This document shows positions 24,881-36,425 of a DNA stretch of 64,000 nt, piece after piece. Under the pieces are notes generated by a model. The model had not been told where the DNA came from. It was given only the letters and a program-made list of their open reading frames with translations, and ran no database searches. The DNA comes from Varroa destructor (taxonomy: Eukaryota > Arthropoda > Arachnida > Mesostigmata > Varroidae): contig NW_019211456.1 of the NCBI RefSeq assembly GCF_002443255.2, forward strand, positions 32,423,341 to 32,487,340, written 5' to 3'. Position 1 is the stretch's first letter. Each line of letters opens with the position of its first letter. The position numbers and the translations under genes are program-made.

Positions 24881-26382
24881 ATGAAACGTTCGTGCCTGCC
24901 GACTCTACCGACCTTTGTCTTTATCGGTCTGCCTCAATGCGAATCTAACCAGATCTCCTGTCTGAGAAGTCTTTCTATGAATTTTTAACAACTTGCTTGT
25001 ACGAAGCAATTCTGCTCTAAAACCCAAACTTAATTAAAAAATTATTACCCATATACAAAAAATGTATATGAGTGCTCCTTCATGAAACCTGAGAGGAAGC
25101 GATCCGACCCACATCAGTCAAGAAACTGTCAGTATCTTCCGTGTAATAAATGAATTTAATTTTAAAAGTTAACTAGGAATCATCCCATACATTCCTAATT
25201 TTTATATGCGGAAGTTTGTTCCTAAGATTTGCACTGCTAACCATTTTTTCTGTAGAAAATCCTCTCCTAGAGGCGAACTAAAGGCACCAGTTGCAGCGCT
25301 GCGCATCATCTTTGGTATTTTTCATGGTCTTCGAACTGTGAAATTAATAAGCGTTCAGTTTCTGAAAGAAAAACTGAAGAAATACATGCATTAGTTTCCC
25401 AGTTTCCCGCAACACATGGAAATACATTCCACACCAGTAAAGATATTCTGTCTCTGATTAATTTAAGTCTGATCTAAATAAAGCGATCTTTATGTACCGG
25501 ACGATGGTGTAATTCTACAAATATACAATTAGTGGAGTTCACACATGTTGCTTCGAATCAGTTGAAACACAGATCTCGCAGATAACGCGACACCCGATTC
25601 GTCCGATTTTGTACAGTGGAGGAATTGTCTACTCAATCGCATATAAGTCTGTGATGGCATGTTTATGTTATGTTAATTTATATGCAGCCCTTTGTTATAT
25701 CAGTGACTGCAACGTGAGCCATCTTATTTTTCCTAAGAAATTATTTTGTTTATTGCGAGGATTAAACCCATTTACCATAATTGCGCCACTGAAGCCTTGT
25801 TTCTTATGACCCACAAATGAATGCCCGTCTTCATTGTGGATATTTGCCTAATGCAGGCGCTCGTCGTATGAACCTTTCCTTATATCATGAATATCACCAT
25901 ATTGCCATTTTCTAGTTAATTGTTCCAATCGTGCGAGATTGTTACATACGGTGACCTTGTAAACTTCAGTTTTTTTTAAGCACTTTTTGGTCCGTGCCCC
26001 GTGCTAATAAACAGCGAAAAAGAATTTGTCCCATTCCTTCTCGATAGTTGCTTTTATTTCACTTGCTACTTCAACACTTAACATTTGAGACATAGAAGAT
26101 GTGGCTTTCCGAATGAATTAATAGTACAAAGACGTTATAGCGAACCCAATGACTTTTAAATTGAATACTTGAATTCTTTTGCTTAGTTAGGCTAGAACAA
26201 TTTATTAATAAATCGTGTGTTAGAGGTACTCCCCTTTATTTTTTACGCATGGCACAGCGCGCTACAGCTTCTGAGCAGCTATGTATGTGCCGTTTGCATT
26301 CTTATATTTAATTTATATATCTATGGCTTCTCTAGTTAAATAGTGGTATATGCTTGCCCGTGAGTTGCTTTTTTTTAGGACA
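24881..26382. other. Non-coding stretch
   Basis: This stretch is AT-rich. No gene or repeat is recognised. Confidence 0.5.
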
Positions 26383-27055
26383 TGGAAAGCCTCGTAATCA
26401 TAGGGACTTAGATCGAGAGAATAAGTGGGTTAAAGTTAACATTGAATACACCTTTGCCGAATCTAGAAAGTAACTAAAACAGCGATGAGGTTTAGCATTA
26501 TCATCAAGCTATAGGATTGCGTGCTTTCGATTGCTGTAATAGCAGTACTAGAATGTCTTGAGAAACTCGGGCGGCATGCATTACTTCATTTTCGATGAGT
26601 ACTTTGAAGTCACCGAGAACTCGATTCCTCTCCAGAGCGATTCATTCTCTTTCCTAGTGTCTCTCCTGCTGGCGATATAGATATCATTGCGTTCTCCTAT
26701 GTCTATGCTCCAAACGAATTTTTGGCTGATTTATGTTTCTCATATCACACTTGCAATAAATTACGTGCATTTACATTTGGCCCGGAGTCGATTCACGGGA
26801 AATTAATTTTTACTGAGTTTCGGTATCTTCAGTATTTGGACTACAAATCTTTAAAACGTTACATGTAGAATGTTGGTTCTGGCCGACACAGTCCTTAGAC
26901 TCCAAGCTCTGTTTTTGGCGAAACCCTGTTCGAATGCGGCAATGCGCTCTTGCCCTTCGGATTCCTACATCTGGTCACCTTATTGCTGGTCTTTAAGACC
27001 TAAATTTCTGTTCTTGAAACGTTTGCATACTACGCTTTCGCTAATGTTTTTCTGT
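26383..27055 (-). mobile_element. Decayed mariner (Tc1/mariner) transposase
   Basis: Minus-strand frames interrupted by stops and frameshifts still show mariner landmarks in the right order. A helix-turn-helix piece NISESVVCKRFKNRN-LGLKD (about 27050-26985) resembles the S-E-R/S-V-V-x-x-x-F-x-R-F segment. The second catalytic block LDDNAKPH lies near 26508-26484. The third block YSLDLSPYDYEAFH lies at about 26423-26382. The two catalytic aspartates are 103 nt apart, two bases short of the 105 expected for the mariner D34D spacing, which fits one small deletion. The first catalytic region (GDEKW) was not recognised. Terminal inverted repeats were not found by eye. The element is inactive. Confidence 0.75.
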
Positions 27056-27289
27056 CTGAATGCATTTCTCCTGGAGTAAGCCCAACATCAAGTTTTCATC
27101 AACAAGTTTCCAGAAGATTGAAACACTCAGTAGCAAACCTCCGTGTGATGGCGACGCGCAGTTTAAAAGGTGATCAATCTCAAAGTACGCCGGATTCGCT
27201 TGCAACAACCTCTCTACGTTTCGCGTTTTACGGTCAGTATCGCTGTGCTTTCCATCATATGCCTGACTCTCAGTACGAAGCCAAGTGTG

Positions 27290-27367
27290 TCTCTACCCGG
27301 ATTCAAACCTGGGCCACGTGTGTCTAACATTAGCAGGCACATAAATTACCCACTAAACTGTAACGGG
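27290..27367 (-). mobile_element. tRNA-like SINE head, copy 1
   Basis: Read on the minus strand this begins CCCGTTACAGTTTAGTGGGT. It has an A-box-like segment, a CTGCTAA anticodon-loop-like segment, ACACGT, and a B box inside a T-arm-like hairpin (GGTTTGAATCC). A second divergent copy lies at 41612-41682 on the plus strand, with the same block order and spacing. Two dispersed copies of a degenerate tRNA-like head suggest a tRNA-derived SINE rather than a single pseudogene. The CTGCTAA loop would correspond to Ser(GCT), but this assignment is weak. Confidence 0.5.
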
Positions 27368-27439
27368 AATTCGCGTCTAACAACCAAATAGCAGTAATGT
27401 CCACCTCCGCATGATCGTTTATTTACCATTCATCGGTCT

Positions 27440-28330
27440 ACCGTTATGCGACCTCTCGCAGCGAAAGCGCTCAACAATCAACGGTTGTCGTGGCTTGCCA
27501 CTTTTCGCCCGCTAGCGGCCTCAAGCATTTGCAGCAACAATAGGAATAGTAGAAGACGGCGAATCGCCGACTGCAAAGTGCGTACACATCAGTGTAATGG
27601 TACATCTAAGCCGAGGCCTTTATCGTGCGGGATTGGAACTAATGGCGGTGGCGGCAACAAGAAGAGCCGCATCTAGCACTGCGCATAGCGATGCAATGCG
27701 GCAAACGCCCCACATCAAGCCAACATTAGCTAACAGGCGCGATTGTCGCATTTATCGGCCATGTTCCGAGAACAGAACGACCGTAGTAGCTGAATTGTAC
27801 TCATTGTTGATTATGGCTGTGGCGATAGAGTGAAGGGGAGAAGGCATAGTATAATAAGTGCGATGGACTCGGTAGGCTCGCTGTTCATGTTGTTTCTGCT
27901 GCTCTTTTAGCGTGTCTGGGGCTGCACTAGCTGCTCTACGGAACGATGCTGCGACTCACCTTTATCTGCGTAGCGACATAGCCGTAAAAGGACTGCTACA
28001 AGGGCTGCTTTTTAATCCAACAGGCAGCAGAGTGGCCGACGTAGAACGACTGTTGGTACTTTCAACTCGCTAGTTGCAGGGCTGAGCCGAACAGACACCA
28101 GCTTGGTCTGGTATCGCCTGTGGCTGTTTTTTCCTGTTGCCATCGACGCAGACGGTTAACCACAGAGTGTCCGTGTGTACGTTAGGCAAATAACAGCAGG
28201 TAACGGCATGCAATAGGAAAGAGGCATCTCGTGGTGCCTAATTTTGTCGTTGTCGAGTCGAAGCAATTACAGCCGTTAAGGCCATGGTAACGGCGGTGGT
28301 GCTGATACACTTTCAGCGGCGCATGACGTC
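27440..28330. other. GC-rich island, possible promoter or 5' UTR
   Basis: Composition rises sharply over neighbouring AT-rich DNA, with many CpG and CAG/GCA steps. Short frames are open in several phases on both strands, as expected from GC-rich non-coding DNA. It lies about 500 nt upstream of a candidate plus-strand exon (28830-28934), so it may hold a transcription start. No motif proves this. Confidence 0.3.
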
Positions 28331-28829
28331 AAGCAGTGGAACAGAACGCGGGAACGAACTACTTACGCTGGAAGAGTATAGTATGTAAAGTTACTGTACT
28401 ATTATTTATGTACATGTATATACCGGAGAACACTAAACTGACGGAGTTTCCGAATTGTCAGCAGAGTCATCGCGTAGCCATGTGCAGAACGGAGACAGAG
28501 AAGAGCGAGCAACCAGAGTAAACAAAATTTTGCGTAAAGGCTAAAAATATTGTATTCCTTTTTTCCTTTTTCTGTGTTTACCAGGACGTGCTACATATAT
28601 CATCGCAAAATACTTGAAAAATAATTGGTAGAGAAGTAAGGGTAAAGCAAAGATATACAGCTGGCGAGAACGATACGTTTGAAGGCTCTTAGATAGAATT
28701 CAAGTTTTAATAATTACTCCATTTGCATTTGTACAGGCAGTACGTTTATCCTGCTCCTTTTATTTTGATACTGAAAAAGGACAGTGGCTGTAGCTAATCG
28801 GTTTAAACAGTAACTTTTTGTCGATGCAG

Positions 28830-28934
28830 ACGCATTTATTACACTCCTGACAAAGCAGAGATTTATCTGAGCTTATGCATGTCCAAAGTAGACGTGGAAA
28901 CCAAGTTAAAAGACGCAGGCATAAAGACTAAATG
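28830..28934 (+). CDS. Orphan internal exon of an unrecognised gene
   Basis: The interval is bounded by the acceptor TCGATGCAG and the strong donor AATG|GTGAGT. It is 105 nt, a multiple of three, and only one frame is open throughout. That frame encodes RIYYTPDKAEIYLSLCMSKV then DVETKLKDAGIKTK. The segment has a normal charged and aromatic mix with a probable helix, unlike the random frames around it. I cannot name the family. Partner exons were not found within several kb on either side, so the gene would have long introns or the exon may be a relic. Confidence 0.4.
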
Positions 28935-29743
28935 GTGAGTAAAAACAACACGCTATGTCGATCTCCACAACAATCGGACAAGGATCGGAGGTAAGAGCTA
29001 TAGCACTAGTTATCGTACCCAAGGACAGCGCGAAAGAGGTCTCTTAATTTGAAGGGAATCGTCAAGAATATCCACAGCAAGAACTGTTATTTGACCGCCA
29101 TGTACTCTCATAGATTATCGACGTTGTGGAGAAGTTCGAAAGTTGTTGACCTATCGCACTCCTTTCTCTTGTTATCCTAATTTCGAGTCGAATCAGCATG
29201 CGACACCGACTAACATAGTCAAAAAGTCGTACGGGAGAACTGCGAACGCCAAGCTCGCTCACCAGGGAAAGATCGAACAGCTCTGTACTGCCAAAAACTT
29301 GTGCCTCTTGCTAAGGTTCGGTTAGTAGAAATTCTTTAATACACCAAAAAGTTCAGAAGACGCTTTTGGTGGCCGATCTATTTCTTTATATATGAAGACC
29401 TACATATTGTGTATAGAGCAGTTGTTTATGAAACAAAAGTGTAACATAAGGATCCATACAAATAAAACCAAACTCAAATCATTAGTGAAACCCTTACTGC
29501 GTAAAGCAGGGGCTATTTACCTTATATATTCCATACTGGAAACTCGAAAGAAGTTGGGAAGGGAGCCTTTATTCAAAAACAGCACAAGAAAGGATATGCT
29601 TTGTACAAAGCAACGATATACTATACAATGCGTCTATATTTCATGATGCAGACATGACACTCTACAAGTGTAGGAAAAGGTGTACTTAAAAGAAAGCGTA
29701 ACTCTTGGAAGAAAAAGGGTGCATATGAATTCATCAAGCTTAA
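28935..29743. other. Non-coding stretch
   Basis: No supported gene. Short plus-strand frames here look random. Confidence 0.45.
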
Positions 29744-30060
29744 TTATATAACTAGTTGGTATCGTAGCAGGTAGGCAAATTGTACGAATTTGAAAGCAAA
29801 ACATTTTCTGTTAGTCTTTCCCATGCCGCACCCCACTAAATTTTCATTAGGCACAGGCAGGCAATGCTTTCCCCAAAATCTAAACAACACATCAAACTGG
29901 ACACGTTTATTGACGAGCTTCCTTTGGGTCGTGGATGACGTGTTTGACCATATTCCACGTTGCTGCGAATCCACTGGTTCGTTGCAGCTACTGACTGAAA
30001 GAACCATTTATAAATCGAGCTTATCAAAGACAATGACACTGGTCAGTGCGGAAGTTAACG
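29744..30060 (-). mobile_element. Possible mariner-like fragment (weak)
   Basis: A minus frame contains in order KWFFQ, TNQWI, GQTRHPRPK, and LMCCLDFGESIACL. This is loosely the layout of the mariner central region: DEKW, then a KxxQW, a GQ/PK stretch, then a hydrophobic MLCVWWD-x-x-G strand. The diagnostic tryptophans and the aspartate are not preserved, so this stays a suggestion. It has no visible continuity with the 26.4-27.1 kb remnant. Confidence 0.22.
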
Positions 30061-31243
30061 TAAAACGACTACGGTCTATGCGACACCGTCTTATAAAGCA
30101 GATCCTATTTTCACAATGGCATTGAGTAGAACAAACTTTTAAAACCTTGGATAATGAAGGGTCTTTTCAACACACGATATATCACCTGCATGTTTATGTT
30201 AATATAAAACAGTAGACAATACATCAGCGTACTTTTCTTGCTTTATACGGCTGACCATTATTCTCTACATTTAAATTAATTAAAATTCTATCGCTGTTAT
30301 TGTTAGTACTCTGTCAGGATGAAAAATAAATACTAATTAATGAAAAATAAAAAATTCGTGAAATCTCATGAAAATTACGAATTTAAATTTGCAGACAGCT
30401 TCTTTTATAAAAATCTATTGTTCAGGGACAGTTGCACCTCACTCCGGCCTACAGCTCCACTGTGTCAGAGTCAATTACCTGAATTTCCTCGTCGTGATTT
30501 CAGTATGGCTTTTTGCTTATCGCTCATTCGATCTGGCTTTTTGTGACACTATTGGTTCTATAAATACCTAGTTTATCTAATAAAGATAATTGACTGTGTG
30601 AGAATTATCAAAACTACTTCCTTCATTTCTAAACAATATAGCAAATCGAGCATGATTTAATTGAATATGCTTAAGAGGGCACGTAGGCGTGCCTCAGGAT
30701 CCTTTTCATGGACCTCGTAACGTCTGAGCAAGAGCTGTTTAAAAATGGAAAATCGAAGCGATGTTCCCGCTGCACAAATTACTATTAGTTACAATTACAA
30801 ATTATTTTTTTACAAAAAATAAAAAAATACTATTATTAGTGGTTTATAGTATTGCATTAACGGAGCAGAAACGATTTTTTTCCATGCTATATGACTAATT
30901 GCGCACTGAAACTAAGCATTTTGCCTGTGGTAGCGTCCATAAAACGCGAAACATCTACTTACTTCTATTAACTATCTTCACAATGATTATCGAACACCGG
31001 TCATAAAATCCTATAGTAGACAGTAGTATACTGTTTTGCAAATACGTTTCTAAGCGATAGAACTAGTGTCTATGAGATTTCGGCTCTAAATGAAAGATCA
31101 CACAGAAGAGGCTAGTCAAAACGGGAAGATTCGATGTGGTTAATTTAGTTTCTTAGATTAAACGAATTGCAGCCTGACCTGGATGCCCTTGCTCTATCAT
31201 TCCTGCGGCTTAAACCATATTTATTGTTGCCCATTTTTCCTAG
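30061..31243. other. Non-coding stretch
   Basis: This stretch is AT-rich, including A/T runs near 30800-30840. Nothing is recognised. Confidence 0.5.
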
Positions 31244-31378
31244 AGATCCCCTGCATTAAGCTCGTAACGGGAACGGTTCATCGCGATACGTCGACGCTTC
31301 TGCCTTGCGAAGAAACGCTGGGATGTAACGAATCACACATTCGCCACTGGCTCGCTTTGATACACGTTTGCTTACCAG
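31244..31378 (+). CDS. Candidate Cys-containing exon, phase 1-1
   Basis: The acceptor CCATTTTTCCTAG and donor CCAG|GTACAT bound 135 nt. One frame is open and is phase 1 at both ends, the arrangement common for extracellular modules. It reads IPCIKLV to LLPCEETLGCNESH to HVCLP, with four cysteines. The family is not recognised, and the opposite strand is also open here. This may be chance. Confidence 0.22.
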
Positions 31379-34300
31379 GTACATGCACCGCGCAACCCAC
31401 CGTCACCAGCACAAAACAGTGTTTTGCAGTTTCAAAAACAAAATGAGGTCTTTTAGACATGAATTTATTAATAAGCAGATCTGTCGCCAGGCTAAACGTT
31501 CTTATCAAATATAGACAGATAAATTTATTTTGCCATCTTCGGGATTACGTACAGCGTGCGGCAAGTAAATCCCGATTTTTTTGCTCATGCCAGAAATGCC
31601 GCTCTAAATGGTCATGTTTATTTAATACAACCGTTATTCACGGCGATTGGATCTCTAACTATACACCTAAACCACTCATTCATTTTCAAAACATTCGTTC
31701 TTCAATCTATAAATCTCTCGGCTTGTGTTGTAAGAACCTTTCTCGGATTTGTCAAGAATCGCATAAAAATTGGCAATAATTGTCGATTTCAAACAAAAAC
31801 AAAAGATTCCCTTTGGCTGACGTTTTGCTTGACTGAAGGCAATAGCTTATTGTTCCGTGAATTCCGAAAACAACGCATCATCATGACGGGTCTGTTCCAG
31901 TGTTCTGGAAAGAACTGGCCTACCTCTGGTACTCAAGTGGAGGAACACATAGCTTCCAAATCAAACATCCAACCAGAATCCGTCTGAATCTGAATACTGC
32001 GCCCAATATGTACAGATATGTAAAAACAGGTGATAGACCTGCCTTGGAAACACGAAATCCCAAGTGTATCGTTCCTGGACTCCTTCCTGCTAAAGGCCGC
32101 TGATTAAGCTACAGGCGATGAGATAGCCTCTTCATGAAATCTCTATACATCTATAGTTTTCACTACTTTCACCTGCCTAATTCTTGTGATAGCCGCAACT
32201 CCCATAATAGCTTATACCCTTCCTTTCGATAAAAGTGAACACACGTTTTGTATCATTTTTCTATATAAATCACTAATTTGCGATTTTTTTTTTAAATTTA
32301 CAAAAGAGTATTTATTCTCTTTTTTTCGTTTTTGCGTGAAAGCTTTTACGTTCTATATACAAAGTATACAACAATGTAACGTGAATCCAGGCTGTTCCTG
32401 TGGCTGTACACGTCAAAAATGTACTACTTACCAGGAATCATCACTTACCTTGTAGTATTAGCATCTTTAATGTTATACTATTCGTTTTTATAATAATAAT
32501 AGTAATAGTTAACATAAATGGCCACACCCTACATTTACATTCATTCACAGATACGCATCACCAAGGCGGTGAGTTTTGATTAGAAGTTAACGTCATTTGT
32601 TGGTCTTCCGAGCGGCGGCGGCGTCGTCATATGTTTGCATTGGCATCATTTTTCTGTTATCGTAAGTTGTTGCCAGTTGTAGATACATCCCTTGTTACTT
32701 GCTTATCTTGTATTATTGTCTCTACGTACATTTTACTAGTTGAGAAGAAACTGATTTGTCGCGTAACTTCAATCCCAGCGCTTTGCAAACTTTGGATCCA
32801 ACTCATTTTTTGGCAATTTGCAAAAGTGTTTTATGTCATATGCACTATTAGTTTGTATTGTCGTCGTATTGACTGACTGATCGACATTGGGCGAGCACGG
32901 ACCTTCAATCCATGCCCGCTATATACTACTCAGCTCTACGGAGTATAATCAGCTCCATCATTTTTACAGCACTTCCTCCTCTGTCTCCTATAAGTAATCT
33001 CACAGCATTTTCTTTTTCTTGTATACACCATTTTTTTATACAAACATTTGCCGAGACTACATAAGCAACACGGGTGCGGTGTTTACAATACATCGCTTCC
33101 AGTGATGAGTGCTGATCGAGATTTGTTGAAATTGTGTTTGGTTGGAGCGTTCGAGCAGATGTTTAAAACATCGGACGTTAGGGCGGCTGTGGGCTTGCTA
33201 AACGGGCTTCGAAGCTGGTTGGTATGACCAGCAACGATACTAAATAATGAGGGGACGAGAATTAGGAGGTAGGGGGAGCGTGAAAGGGGCGCAAAAGGAG
33301 TTAGGGAAAAAAATAAAAGTGATGCCTGATCCTCACATAATCGCAGATAGCGTAAACAAAAAGTCATCATTCGATCGACCTTTCCAACGAATGGCTGCGT
33401 GAGTACATGCGATAATGCAGTGACAGATTGGTTTTCTCACAGATCATCACGATATCAGACACGATAAACACTCCCTGAGTAGGTATAGATTGCAAGATGA
33501 ATGAGCAAATAGTTTTTAGAACTTTAAGGTGGATCGTGTGCAAAGGCAGTAAATGAACAATAGTAAATTGAATGAGTTATTATAGTTAGCTCGCTCTAAT
33601 TATAATCACTATGGACCTAAGAGCTTTTGGCCATTATATTACTATTATACATTAGTGGAAAACGACTGAATTTTTTAAACCCGCTACTCGTTATGGGTTA
33701 ACAATCCATTGATATAAATATATAATACATCTATAAACACGTTGCGGTTCTATCTATGTACGTATTACATCTAGTTGAATGGTGAGTTAAGATTAAATGT
33801 CTTCTGCACCAAACACACTGATCCTGTTAATTTCAATTAGTAGCAGAAATCTCAAGGATGAAACTATGCCTTGTTGTGGTCCATGAAAAGCTAATCAATT
33901 CCATTTTTTTCAAGGACGTCCTTCCAGACGAAACATACTCATGATTCATCAATTATCATCACTTACTATTATGCTACGTACCCGGTGCATGATGTGCCTC
34001 ATGAAGAAAAAACAACGAGTAAGGCAAGATTGTTCTAAAAGGAACGTGTACAGTAAGAAGGGTCAGGAAGGCACATCAGGATGGAGTGAAAAGCATAGCA
34101 CATTGAAATATTGTTGCACCTTACAGTTTGCGCTCACCATATAGTTTTATAATGTTATGATTATTATTCGTATTTATATTTATAGAAATGGATCTACAGG
34201 TGCATTTGGAATGAGCGACCAGCAGGGCGCTCCGTAGGCCCAATGGCCATCCATCATTATGTCGTTATTTCACTGTTCAGGGGCCACTTTGTTGATCTTA

Positions 34301-34602
34301 TCGTTACTCCTCCTCTTACTAGTACTACTGTTGTTTCCTGTTTCTGCTATCAGGCATGTTGCTAGAATGACAATTATAACAATTATCGCGATAATGTAAT
34401 AAAATCATGCAGTACATTGTCCTGGGCCTATTGTCCTTTTGAGCCTTACAATTATGATTGGCCATCGTAATCAAGTTCAACAATAGCAGAATTGTACCAA
34501 ACAGCTTCCTCATGGGCCAGATCTGTCGTGTATCGCAGAAATGTAATCGCGTGAACTAGTTGTTCTAATTGATCCCTTCTATATCTGATACCTGAGTGGG
34601 TC
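31379..34602. other. Non-coding stretch, one longer unassigned ORF
   Basis: A plus frame at 31556-31987 stays open for 143 codons. It has no motif I know and no clear start context. The remainder is AT-rich with no supported feature. Confidence 0.4.
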
Positions 34603-34800
34603 CTAGGAGCGCCTTGAGAGCCGGTCAAAGGGTCGAAGCCTTTTCACTAAGAGCAGCTCATCCTTCGGCCTTTTGCCGAACAGATAAAGTCGAATTGGTG
34701 CCGCTTGTGGGTACTCGCCACCACGATAAACATTCGGGTACGTGATGCAGTCCAAAGGTGGTGCGCACTTCCGATTCACGTACCGGTCGTAGCGAGGTGC
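34603..34800 (-). CDS. Prohormone-like gene, exon 2
   Basis: This exon encodes residues 138-202, with APRYDRYVNRKC, LDC, and the amidation site LFGKR. It has no in-frame ATG. The stop TAG is at 34605-34603. Confidence 0.58.
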   Translation of the reverse strand, partial: APRYDRYVNRKCAPPLDCITYPNVYRGGEYPQAAPIRLYLFGKRPKDELLLVKRLRPFDRLSRRS

Positions 34801-36425
34801 CTGTAAATGAGACGATTGTAAGAACCTGTGTCCTTACGCACGCGGCCGTTTAACTCTTGAAGAGTGCGTTACCTACATGCTAATCTATACTTGCTGCACA
34901 CAGCAACAGGCACAGGTAACGGTCCTTTGAATTCAATTTCGGAATGATCTTATTGTCATAGTAATATGTGGTCGTTCAACATTCGACGTTGTTTTACTGC
35001 TTAGACATTGTATTCACGATATAGGTCAACTTAATTCAAACTGAATAGTCTCTGAACCGGATGAAAGCTCTACTAGTTGAAAGAGATCAACTTATGGATA
35101 TTTGAACTAATGTGAAATAAAAATTTTTTTTTCAAATACAGAAACCTAAAACTTATTGCGACTGAATCGGGCCCAAAATGGGGTTGTGTGCATTTAAAGA
35201 ACTGCGCAAGTTTACCAATCTAAGCAGATCTAAGTTCAACTCATAATATAACTACTTATAACAGGTTTAAGGAAACCCAGTCAAATACAAGAATTGCTCT
35301 AGAACGACAATACATTAAAGAGCAAAATGATATAGTTAATTATTGGTCCGGAGGACTAAATGTTAGCTGACTGAACCTTATCGTTTAGGTTAATGTTGAA
35401 AGTTATATGGTATGGTATTACAGTTGCTGACATATCAAAACTGATAGAAAATACATCTGGAAAATAAACCTTCAGGATATATGAATTGCGTATTTTGGTT
35501 TGATATACTTCCCGTAGAAGCAATTACTATCGCTCCTTTCGGTTTCCGGTTAACGAATCTGTTTCATCTCACATGGGAAGGTTTTCAACAAAAAGACTTG
35601 CTCCATTTTTCAGGTAACATACACGCAGTAACCGACTCATAGGGTAACAATGTCTGCGTTGCGAAGCAGTCCAGTTGTTTCCAGGTTGCATCATGCTAGT
35701 TGCCGCATCCAAGACCGTTTGACCTTCAGAGCCAAAGCGGCAAGCTTACCCATGTGAACACTAAACGTCAGGCATGAAGTAAGCTTTCAATGAGAATGAC
35801 GACTCTTTCCTCTCTGGAGCCTCTCGGCCGTTATCGAGAGAACGAAAAAAAAATCACCAACGGTCTCAACTCTTATGCTAAGAAATACCGATTTTAAGAG
35901 TAATGACATTAACAAACTTACAAATTATGAGCTAGACCCGTCCTACAAAAAAAGGCAGTGATCGACAATCTAAGAGCTAAATACAAACTGCTTTGCATTC
36001 TTTCAAACACTCACTTCATTCGGATTGACGTTAGTGGGTCTCAGCTTCATTACCCTACGGCCCGTTATTGATGAGAATGGAACCTCCTCGAGAAATGTCT
36101 TTGATGGTCGGAGATCTTCGAAGATTTTTTGTTGACGCTGCACGTTTTGAAGCCCAAATTTCGATAAGAAATATTTCTTCGTGCGGGGTGGTTCCGGCTC
36201 CTCCGGAGGGAGACGTACTGGAAACGAACTTTTCTTCAAGCTCGACTCATATTTACCGTTTTTTAATGCTTCGCGTCTTCGCAACGACTCGTGAACCGAC
36301 ACAATCTTGGTGTCCACGAATGTCAAACCTGTCTGTAAAGCAGAAGCGTGATGGCCGAAATTTATGTGATAATTTTCGGCCAAGTTCAGCAAAAGTATTA
36401 GGTACACAGGCCACCGGAAAAACAT
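34603..36425 (-). CDS. Secreted 202-residue protein, candidate amidated neuropeptide precursor
   Basis: Two exons, 36425-36015 and 34800-34603, join in phase 0 through the donor GAA|GTGAGT and acceptor TCATTTACAG across a 1214-nt intron. The protein opens with a signal peptide (MFFRWPVYLILLLNLA). A cysteine-free basic spacer with several dibasic sites follows. Exon 2 encodes RK, then a segment with two cysteines (149 and 155, C-x5-C), ending IRLYLFGKR. F-G-K-R is the classic signal for dibasic cleavage and C-terminal amidation, so a 30-residue disulfide-looped peptide ending in Phe-amide (149-178) would be released. Further KR and RR sites follow before the stop. I do not recognise a named family. 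The loop-plus-amide plan recalls calcitonin/CGRP-like peptides, but that is analogy only. It might instead be an unrelated secreted protein. Confidence 0.6.
34801..36014 (-). other. Intron of the prohormone-like gene
   Basis: This 1.2-kb intron is AT-rich. No embedded feature is seen. Confidence 0.5.
36015..36425 (-). CDS. Prohormone-like gene, exon 1
   Basis: This exon encodes residues 1-137: signal peptide, then a spacer with RRR, KK and RR sites and a PPEEPEPP stretch. It ends at the strong donor GAA|GTGAGT. Confidence 0.6.

Noticed and set aside
31556..31987. 143-codon plus ORF
   Set aside because: It is long for this AT-rich DNA, but has no recognisable motif, signal or splice context. 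Chance cannot be excluded.
32541..32565. Possible 18-nt microexon between TTCATTCACAG and GTGAGTTTTG
   Set aside because: The splice-like signals are good, but 18 nt without any neighbouring exon gives nothing to test by eye.
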